Part shown: one piece after another, positions 1 through 7,100 of the stretch
Numbering within the stretch: position 1 is the stretch's first letter
Layout of the letters: the number at the start of each line of letters is the position of its first letter
Assembly: GCA_030691665.1 (NCBI GenBank)
Contig: JAUYDU010000016.1
Span: forward strand, 1 to 7,128
Length of the DNA: 7,128 bases
Direction: 5' to 3'
DNA from: Chloroflexota bacterium
GTDB lineage: Bacteria; Chloroflexota; Dehalococcoidia; SM23-28-2
Program-made: the position numbers and the translations under genes
The notes under the pieces: generated by a model
Told to the model about the DNA's origin: nothing
The model's database searches: none
What the model saw: only the letters and a program-made list of their open reading frames with translations

Positions 1-2309
1 GGCCCTACATTCTGTTCATTGAAGGGCTGTTCGCTGTAGCGCTCATTGTGCCTGCCTACCTTCGCTCTAATATCGCGGAGATAGCCAACGTCGAAAAGCC
101 CATGGACTTCGCCTTCCTCAATGGTATCCTGCGGGCCGACCAGTTCCCCGCCCAAGACCCCTGGCTTGCCGGCCACTCCGTCCCCTTGTATCACTTCGGC
201 CAGCTCATGGTGGCCAGCCTCACCAAGCTGACCGGCCTGCGCTCCAGCGTCACCTTAAACCTGGGGGTGGCTCTCATCGGCGCCATGGCCGCCATCGCCG
301 TGTTCGGCCTGCTGTACAACCTGCTGATCGTACGCGGCCGGCCCCGCAGCGCCGTTGTGTTCGGCCTGGTGGCCATGGGCCTGCTCCTGATCCTGGCCAA
401 CCTAGAGGGGATGTTCGAGCTGCTCAGCCGATACGGCATCGGCTCCCGCGGCTTCTACAGCCTGGTGGGCATCGATGGCCTGAACGGCCCAGTGAACTGC
501 AAGAAGACTCCCGGCGATTGCAGCGAGTGGTACCCCACCCAGTGGTGGTTCTGGTGGCGGGCCACCCGCATCGCCACCCAGTGGGACTGGCGGGAATTCC
601 CCTTCTTCACCTTCATGCTGGGGGAGCTCCACGCCCACCTGCTGTCGATACCCTTCGTGCTGACGGCCATGGGTATAGCCCTCAATACCCTGCGCTGGCA
701 GGGGCCGCTGGCTGCCCAGGTCTGGCCGGGCGTCTCTGCCGAGCTAAGGCGGCTTAGCGACAGATTCAACGGCGCCCCCGCTGGCGGCTCTGCCGGTCTC
801 ATCCTGACCTCGGTTACGCCGGCGCCACCGCGGCTCGCCTCGGCCACCGCCGGCTCCACCCTGAACCTGGCGGCCAGCACCTGGGAAGGGCTGACCTTCT
901 GGGCCGCCAATCCCGCCCGTTTCGTTGCCATCAGCATCCTTCTGGGCGCCCTGGGGTTCATCAACCTCTGGGACCTGCCCACCTTCTGGGCCCTGATGGT
1001 AGCTATGGCTGGGGTCCGCAACTACCTGAGCGAGGGCCGATTGAATACGACCGTGGTGGGGCAGACGGCAGGCTTCGCCCTGCCCCCGCTGATCCTCTCC
1101 GTTCTCCTGTACCTACCCTTCTACATCCAGAGCTTCAACCCATGGGGCACCCACCCCGTCGGCGGAGGCATCCTGCCCATCCAACTGGCCTCGATCGAGG
1201 GCTGGCCGCCCATCCAGACCATGGCCACCCGGCCCCAACACTTCCTCTACATGTGGGTGACGATCCTCTGGCCCACCGTCACCTTCGCGGTGGCTGCTCT
1301 CGGCCCCTGGCGGGAGCACAAGGGCATCTTCTGGTGGGCCCTTCTCCCCGCCTTCGTGCCTTTTGGCCTGTGGCTGCTGCTGGTGACCGGCCATCAGGGT
1401 CCGTCGGGCCTCGTCGAGGAGGCCCAGTTGCGAGGGCCCTGGTGGATCACCCTCGCCTTCTTGCTGGCAGCGATCACCGTGGCCGCCCTCTCCTTCGGCC
1501 GCTTCCTCAACGCCAGGGCCAAGGAGGACGAGGGCCAGCAGAGCCTCCTGTTCGCCCTGGCCGTGGGCGGGATAGCCATCCTCATCCTCCTGGGTACGGA
1601 GCTGTACTGGGTGCAGGACCCGGTGGGGGTGCGCTCCAACACCGTCTTCCGCCTGAACTACCAGTCCTGGATCATGCTGAGCGTCAGCGGCGCCTTCGGC
1701 CTTCACTACATCGTCTCTAGATGGAAGCCGATGGACGTGCTGGCCTCCACCCCTCGCTTGCTGTGGGTCATCCTCACCCTTGCCATCATCGGCGCCGGCC
1801 TCGTCTCTCCTGTTAGCGCCACCCCGAACCGCACCTTCGGCTTCAGGACCCACTCCTATCTCGATGGCCTAGCGGCTTTGCGGCCAGCCTCGCCCACCGA
1901 CTACGAAGCCATCCGCTGGCTATCGGACAACGTGAAAGGCACGCCCATCATCCTGGAAGCTGTAGGCGGGGACTACAGCGACTACGGTCGCGTCTCCTCC
2001 CGCACCGGCCTGCCCACCCTGCTGGGCTGGCCCGACCACGAGTACCGCTGGCGTGCCTCCTGGGAGGTCCAGGGCACCCGAAAGCAAGATGTGGAGCGAG
2101 CCTACAAGACCACCAGCGCCGACGAGGCGCGCGACATCCTGGACAAATACGGGGTGGAGTACGTATATGTGGGCCGCCTAGAGAAGGAGGCCTACGACGA
2201 GGCGGGCCTAGCCAAGTTTGCCAGCTTCATGGAGGTGGCCTATCAGAATGAAGGGGTCACCATCTATCGCCTGGCCGCGGAGGGGGAGATCGTTGTCGGC
2301 GCCCCCTGA
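1..2309 (+). CDS. Chlor_Arch_YYY (TIGR03662 / DUF2298) polytopic membrane protein, 5' partial
   Basis: Integral membrane protein of unknown function, probably GT-C-like. The frame is open from the left edge (first full codon at 3) to TGA 2307-2309. The GTG at 48 is an internal codon: a hydrophobic stretch, YILFIEGLFAVALIVPAYL, runs through it, so the true start is upstream. Counting that GTG as residue 1, family landmarks are EKPMDFAFLNGIL (16-28), DPWLAG then LYHFG (37-51, where the family normally has YYYxG), EFPFFTFMLGELHAH (183-197), GFINLWDLPTFWAL (303-316), and ELYWVQD...RSNTVFRLNYQSW (518-541). There are about a dozen transmembrane segments up to about residue 588. The C-terminal soluble part, probably outside, keeps ILEAVGGDYSDYGRVSSRTG (635-654), LGWPDHEYRWR (659-669) and YGVEYVYVGRLE (701-712). 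A low-complexity loop spans about 222-285. Only two cysteines are present (C151, C158). It is the first visible gene of the operon, 15 bp before the next gene. Family assignment is confident; biochemical role is inference only. Confidence 0.9.
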   Translation, partial: PYILFIEGLFAVALIVPAYLRSNIAEIANVEKPMDFAFLNGILRADQFPAQDPWLAGHSVPLYHFGQLMVASLTKLTGLRSSVTLNLGVALIGAMAAIAVFGLLYNLLIVRGRPRSAVVFGLVAMGLLLILANLEGMFELLSRYGIGSRGFYSLVGIDGLNGPVNCKKTPGDCSEWYPTQWWFWWRATRIATQWDWREFPFFTFMLGELHAHLLSIPFVLTAMGIALNTLRWQGPLAAQVWPGVSAELRRLSDRFNGAPAGGSAGLILTSVTPAPPRLASATAGSTLNLAASTWEGLTFWAANPARFVAISILLGALGFINLWDLPTFWALMVAMAGVRNYLSEGRLNTTVVGQTAGFALPPLILSVLLYLPFYIQSFNPWGTHPVGGGILPIQLASIEGWPPIQTMATRPQHFLYMWVTILWPTVTFAVAALGPWREHKGIFWWALLPAFVPFGLWLLLVTGHQGPSGLVEEAQLRGPWWITLAFLLAAITVAALSFGRFLNARAKEDEGQQSLLFALAVGGIAILILLGTELYWVQDPVGVRSNTVFRLNYQSWIMLSVSGAFGLHYIVSRWKPMDVLASTPRLLWVILTLAIIGAGLVSPVSATPNRTFGFRTHSYLDGLAALRPASPTDYEAIRWLSDNVKGTPIILEAVGGDYSDYGRVSSRTGLPTLLGWPDHEYRWRASWEVQGTRKQDVERAYKTTSADEARDILDKYGVEYVYVGRLEKEAYDEAGLAKFASFMEVAYQNEGVTIYRLAAEGEIVVGAP
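711..902 (+). other. Low-complexity hydrophilic insert in the YYY protein
   Basis: Codons for about residues 222-285 (numbered from the GTG at 48) interrupt the membrane-helix pattern between the EFPFFTFMLGELHAH helix region and the GFINLWDLP helix. The segment is rich in Ala, Pro, Ser, Thr and Gly (for example APAGGSAG and TPAPPRLASATAGST) and has no recognisable motif. The family is known for length variation caused by long inserts, so this is most simply a variable, flexible loop. The reading frame stays open with no sign of a frameshift. Confidence 0.6.
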
Positions 2310-2315
2310 GACAGT

Positions 2316-2327
2316 GGCGAGACCATG
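2316..2327 (+). promoter_or_regulatory. Weak ribosome binding site and start of the second gene
   Basis: The 15-bp gap between TGA 2307-2309 and ATG 2325-2327 contains GGCGAG (2316-2321) only 3 nt before the ATG, a poor Shine-Dalgarno match at short spacing. The close spacing suggests translation is at least partly coupled to the upstream gene. A second in-frame ATG at 2388 (residue 22) is possible. The 2325 start is preferred because it leaves a basic N-terminal tail (GRRKRR, residues 7-12), as expected for a cytoplasmic end before TM1. Confidence 0.4.
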
Positions 2328-4103
2328 CCCGGTGTGACCAGCGGCCGCCGCAAACGCCGCTTGCCGGCCGCCAACCCAGCGCTGGCGATGGGGACGCCGA
2401 CGGCGGAGGCCGCCAGGGAATCCCCCGCCGTATCCGTAAGCCTGGAGGCGCTGGTCTGGCTGCTGCTCATCGGGCTGGCCACTGCCTTGCGCCTGGCCCG
2501 CCTCGATCACCTCCCGCTGACCATCGACGAGAGCGCTCGCTCCCTGGCCGCCTGGCAGACGTCCCAGGGCAATACCCCCGACAACTGGCTGGGCGACCTG
2601 ACCTCTTCCCTCACCGCCTACCTCTTCTCCATCTTCGGCGCCGACGACTTCGCCGCTCGCCTGGTGCCGGCTCTGGCCGGGGCGGCCCTGGTCGCCCTTC
2701 TCTGGCCCCTGTCGCGATACGTGGGCGGGGCGGCCCTGGGGGCGGCCGGATTCATCACCTTCTCCCCCCTGCTCGTCCACGTTTCTCGCAGCAGCTTGCC
2801 CTACAGCGTCGGCGCGCTGCTCTCCCTGGTCATGGTCCTCGCCTTCTTCGCCTACCTGCGCGAACGCCGGCCCTTCTTTCTCTTCCTGTTCATTCTTGGC
2901 CTGGGCCTGGCCCTGGGCAGCGACCCCATCTCCACCTCGACGGCGATCATCCTCGTCGCCTTCCTGGTGTACGAAGCCGCCTGGAGGCGGAACGAGCAGA
3001 TGCTGGATGCCCTGGGCTTCATCAGGCAGAACCCCGCCCTGGCCATCAGCAGCGTCCTCTTCCTGCTGGGAGCGCTGGAGTTAGGGGTCACCCACTTCGG
3101 CACCTCCATCGATCGCCTCAGCCTGCCGGGCCTGCGTCAGTGGGTGGACATGTTCGAGCTGCCCAGAGACGGGCTGCCCTGGCACTTCCAGCCCGGCATA
3201 CTGATAGGCTACGAAGCACCTCTGCTTCTCCTGGGCGGAGCGGCCTACCTGTGGCTGCTGTACCGCTGGGGGGCGTCCAGGGAAGAGGAAGTCTCTCTCT
3301 TCCAGCGCTTCCTCCTGTTCTGGGCCAGCGCCGCCGCCATCATCGTCGCCGTCACCAGCCGCCGTGAGGCAGGCCAGCTCATCATTATCCTCCTGCCCCT
3401 GGCCCTCCTGGCCGGGAGCTGGCTGGAGCGGATCGCCGCCGAGGCCGACCTCGAGTCCTTCCGCCAGGCGGCGCCCTACCTGGTGCCGGTGCTCCTGCTG
3501 GCGGCCTACGTCGCGCTGATCCTCTCCAACTGGGCCCAGGCAGGCGAAGTTGGACCGGGCGGCGAGAAGGCAGCGCTGGTCCTGGCCACGGGCGGTGGGA
3601 TTCTCTTGATCTGGGTGGCGTGGAACGCCCTGGGCCAGCGGGCGGCGGCGGGCTCGATGGCCCTGGCCCTGGTCCTGGCGATCGCTTTCCTGATCCACGG
3701 CGCCACCTCCGTCGCCTACGGCCGAGGGAGCGAACCCCTGGCCGACGAGCGCCTTGACCGCCAGGTCTTCCAGTTGCAGAGAACGCTGGCCACCATCCAA
3801 GCGCAGACGCCGGGCCGCATCGCCGTAGACGCTTCCTTCCTCCCCACGCTAGGATGGTATCTGCGGGACGTGAGAGGTGTCGTCTTCGCGCCTTCTCCGC
3901 CCGCCGACGCTGTGGCCATACTGAACCCGGCGGGGGAGCCGGTTCCCCCCGGCTATCGCCTCTGGGAACGGACCTGGCCCGTGGCCAAGGGCTGGATACC
4001 GGGTTCCATCGACCCCCTGGCCTGGTGGCGCTGGCTGGTTTACCGTAAGCCCTACGGCGACCTATCATCGATAGAGACGGAATTACTGGTGAGAGGCGAA
4101 TGA
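2325..4103 (+). CDS. GT-C-like integral membrane protein, divergent paralogue of the downstream TIGR03663-type gene
   Basis: A 592-residue multi-pass membrane protein resembling GT39/PMT-type (GT-C) glycosyltransferases. Visible elements: basic cytoplasmic tail (1-39), TM1 (about 40-57), then LPLTIDESARSL (63-74) carrying the DE pair (D68, E69) typical of the first external loop of GT-C enzymes. Further elements are FGADDFAARLVPALAGAALV (104-123), SPLLVHVSRSSLPY (147-160), EAGQLIIILLPLALLAGSWL (348-367), and a C-terminal soluble region (about 466-592) with GWYLRD, PPADAVAILN and LAWWRWLVYR. These blocks line up in order with the next gene, but the HGP, N-D and TKE residues of that gene are here GDL, P-Y and SDP. 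There are no cysteines. It sits between two co-occurring membrane families, 15 bp after one and overlapping the other by 4 bp, so co-expression is very likely. The fold call is good. Activity is doubtful because only part of the presumed active site is kept; it could be a pseudo-enzyme subunit. Confidence 0.85.
   Translation: MPGVTSGRRKRRLPAANPALAMGTPTAEAARESPAVSVSLEALVWLLLIGLATALRLARLDHLPLTIDESARSLAAWQTSQGNTPDNWLGDLTSSLTAYLFSIFGADDFAARLVPALAGAALVALLWPLSRYVGGAALGAAGFITFSPLLVHVSRSSLPYSVGALLSLVMVLAFFAYLRERRPFFLFLFILGLGLALGSDPISTSTAIILVAFLVYEAAWRRNEQMLDALGFIRQNPALAISSVLFLLGALELGVTHFGTSIDRLSLPGLRQWVDMFELPRDGLPWHFQPGILIGYEAPLLLLGGAAYLWLLYRWGASREEEVSLFQRFLLFWASAAAIIVAVTSRREAGQLIIILLPLALLAGSWLERIAAEADLESFRQAAPYLVPVLLLAAYVALILSNWAQAGEVGPGGEKAALVLATGGGILLIWVAWNALGQRAAAGSMALALVLAIAFLIHGATSVAYGRGSEPLADERLDRQVFQLQRTLATIQAQTPGRIAVDASFLPTLGWYLRDVRGVVFAPSPPADAVAILNPAGEPVPPGYRLWERTWPVAKGWIPGSIDPLAWWRWLVYRKPYGDLSSIETELLVRGE
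3720..4100 (+). other. C-terminal external WW-domain-like module, copy in gene 2 (not the WW family)
   Basis: Residues about 466-592 follow the last transmembrane helix and are hydrophilic. The order of landmarks is GRIAVDASFLPTLGWYLRD (497-515), PPADAVAILN (525-534), LWERTWPV (546-553), and DPLAWWRWLVYRKP (563-576), then a short acidic end. The same order appears in the third gene at residues about 590-742: LPIAVDG, WAWYLRNYPNV, PPANAVVLVN, HHRWW, TWQVWWRYWRDRQLPEP. Both are predicted outside the membrane. I know no named domain for it. The label refers only to the tryptophan-rich motif. Confidence 0.6.
4088..4103 (+). promoter_or_regulatory. RBS and ATGA stop/start overlap between genes 2 and 3
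   Basis: ATG 4100-4102 overlaps TGA 4101-4103 of the preceding gene, the classic ATGA arrangement for translational coupling. GGTGAG (4088-4093) lies 6 nt before the ATG and is a reasonable Shine-Dalgarno sequence, supporting this start. The protein begins with a short polar tail and reaches TM1 at about residue 32, as expected for this family. Confidence 0.75.
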
Positions 4104-7100
4104 GCGGCCAAGCATCCTCCTCGACGACGGCCCTGGAACCTGCGGCGAGCCCCCTGGCGCGCCTGGCCTCCTTGCGCCTGAGGCTGGACTGGGAGGTGGC
4201 CCTCTACCTCGCCTTCATCCTGGCTGGCGGCGCCCTGCGCTTCTGGGACCTGGGGGCGCGCGCCCTCCACCACGACGAGAGCCTGCACGCCCAGTACGCC
4301 TACTACCTCTATAACGGCGGCGGCTACGAGCACATGCCGATGATGCACGGCCCCTTCCAGTTCTTCGCCCGCGCCTTCAGCTTCCTCCTGTTCGGTGTCA
4401 GCGACTACACAGCCCGCATACCCGACGCCTTCCTGGGCACCGCCCTCATCGGCGTGCCCTTCCTGCTGCGCCATCGCCTGGGCCGCGTGGGGGCGCTGGC
4501 CGCCGCCGGCCTCATCGCCTTCTCGCCCACTATGCTCTACTACAGCCGCTTCGCCCGCAACGACATGTTCATCGCCCTGTGGACGCTCGGCCTGGCGGTC
4601 TGCCTGTGGCGCTACATCGACGAGGGCCGCCACCGCTGGTTGTATCTCGCGGCGGGCCTGGTAGCCCTGAGCTTCGCCACCAAGGAAGTCACCTACCTCA
4701 ACGTGGCCGTGTTCCTCATCTTCCTGAACCTGTGGGTGGCCCATAGCCTGGCGGCCCAGATCAGGGAACGCCACAAGCTGGACCGGCTGACCTCTGTCTA
4801 CCTGTTTGTGCTCCTCGCTCCCTTCGCCTGGGCCGTCGTCGCCTTCTGGCCCTTCCTGAGCGAACGCTTACGCCAGCGGCTGGGAATCACGGAGATGCCC
4901 CGCGCTGCTCACTTCCTCCTGATCCTGGGCACCTTATCCCTGCCCCAGTTCGCGGCCGCTATCCAGAAGCCGCTGGAATGGTTTGGGATAGTGGACAAAG
5001 CCGGGTGGTCTCGCGAGCTCTTCACCGTGAACCTGGGGCCCTTCAGCGGCAACGAGCACGTAACCCGCGAGGAGCTCACTGGCTTTCTCACCGTAACGGC
5101 CCTGATCGCCGCAACGGCTGTCATCGGCCTGCGCTGGAACTGGCGGGCCTGGCTCATCGCCGCCGGCGCCTTCTACCTGATCTACGGCCTCCTCTACACG
5201 ACCTTCCTCACCAACGCCGATGGCTTTGGCTCGGGGATATGGGGCTCCCTGGACTACTGGCTGGAGCAGCAAGACGTAAAGCGAGGCGGCCAGCCCTTCT
5301 ACTACTACCTGCTGCTTCTGCCTATCTACGAGTTCCTGCCCCTGCTGTTCGCCCTGCCAGCCGTGGCCTACTTCGCCATCCGCGGCAACGCTTTCACCCG
5401 CTTCCTGGCCTTCTGGCTGGTGGCCGCTCTCTACGGCTACTCCATCGCCGGCGAGAAGATGCCCTGGCTCAACGTCCACCTGGCCCTGCCGACGATCATC
5501 CTGGCCGGCTACACCCTGGGCCAGCTCTGGAACCTGCTCCAGGCCCGGGAGTGGCACTTCCGCATCCCCGGCTTCGTCTGCCCCCTGCTAGCCGCCGCCG
5601 TAGCGGCGGCAGCCGTTGCCTTCGCCGCCTTCGGGCCCACCGACGCCGCTGGCAACACGGCCCGCATCCTGGTGGGGGCCGCCGCGCTACTGGCCATCGT
5701 CGCCCTCGCCCTCACCCTACGCGGCCGCGCCATCGCCGTCGTGCCGGTGGCGGCGGTGGTGGGCGCCCTGCTGCTGTTCAGCGTGCGGGCGGCCTGGATG
5801 GCCAGCTTTGCTGCGGGCGATGGGGCCGACGCCCGAGAGATGCTGGTCTATACGCAGAGCTCCCCTGACATCCCCCAGATTCGCGACGAGATCGAGCGCT
5901 GGGCGAGCCAGACGGGCCTGGGCAACGACCTACCCATCGCCGTGGACGGCACCGACGCCTTCACCTGGCCCTGGGCCTGGTACCTGCGCAACTACCCCAA
6001 CGTCCAGTACCCAACTATGGACAGTGGATTCAAGCCGCCGGCCAACGCCGTCGTCCTGGTGAATGCCAGCAACGATGCGGCCGTCCAGTCCTCCCTCAGC
6101 GGCTACGGGCCGGGCCGGCGCTATCACCATCGTTGGTGGTTCCCCGAGATCTATCGCAACATCGAGCTGAAGGATGGCAAACAGAAGGCCCTCATGACCA
6201 CCTTTGCCGACTTCCTCAAGAGCATGGGCGACGGCGATACCTGGCAGGTCTGGTGGCGCTACTGGCGCGACCGTCAGTTGCCGGAGCCCCTGGGCATGAT
6301 GGATTCCGTGGCCTACTTCCCCAGCGAGTTCACCCCCACGCTGGCCACCAGGCAGGAGCCCCTGCCCCAGCCCAAGCCCGACAAGGAGGGCCGCTTCACC
6401 CTGGGCGAGAGCGGTGCCAGCCCCAGCCGATTCGTCAAGCCGGCCGGCCTGGCGGTGGACCGCGACGGAAACCTGTACGTGGCCGATAGCGGCAACAACC
6501 GCATCCAGAAGTTCGACCGCGAGGGCAAATTCATAGCTCAGGTGGGCAAGCCGGGCTCAGGCGAGGGCGAGTTCAACGAGCCCTGGGGCGTGGCCGTCGA
6601 CAGCCAGGGAAACGTCTACGTCGCCGATACCTGGAACCACCGCATCCAGAAGTTCGACCGCGACCTCAAGTTCCTGACCCAGTGGGGCCGCCCGGCCTCC
6701 GACCTCAACAACCCCAAGCCCTTCGACTTCTGGGGCCCGCGCGACGTGGCCATCGACCCCGACGGGAACGTTTGGGTCACCGACACCGGCGACAATCGCC
6801 TCCTCAAGTTCGCCCCCGACGGCACCTTCCAGACTGCCCTGGGCAAGCCTGGGGCAGAGCCGGGGCAGTTCCAGGAGCCAGTGGCCATCGAGATAGCCGC
6901 CAACGGCGATATCTTCGTGGCCGATGCCTGGAACAGCCGCGTCCAGCGCTTCGACCGCGATCTCAAGCCCCTGGGGCAGTTCCCTGTCCCTGGCTGGGTG
7001 CCCAACGATCCAGCCGCCAAGCCCTACCTGGCCCTGGCGCCCGACGGCAGCATCATCGCCAGCGAGCCCGCCGGCCAGCGCGTCCTGCGCCTGGGGCCCG

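Noticed and set aside
48..50. GTG as the start codon of the YYY gene
   Set aside because: The same frame is open to the left edge and encodes a hydrophobic segment continuous across the GTG. Known family members have more sequence before the EKPMDF motif.
1113..1853. 246-codon open frame on the minus strand, opposite the YYY gene
   Set aside because: Low-complexity Gly/Asp/Glu/Gln-rich translation with no motif, lying fully antisense to a well-supported family protein. This is typical of GC-rich shadow frames.
3081..3800. 239-codon minus-strand open frame opposite gene 2
   Set aside because: Gln/Gly-rich translation without domain features, antisense to a convincing membrane protein.
4052..4774. 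240-codon minus-strand open frame across the gene 2/gene 3 junction
   Set aside because: It is antisense to the conserved DE and SR..ND region of gene 3, and its own translation is Glu/Gly/Ala/Gln-rich with no recognisable fold.
5591..5610. Perfect 8-bp inverted repeat with a 4-nt loop, like a terminator stem
   Set aside because: It lies inside gene 3 coding for an Ala/Val-rich transmembrane stretch, has no T-run after it, and is explained by GCC/GCG alanine codons.
4978..5868. 296-codon plus-strand open frame in another frame of gene 3
   Set aside because: Arg/Pro/Gly-rich translation, characteristic of an out-of-frame reading of GC-rich DNA; the overlapping frame carries the conserved GEKMPWL motif.
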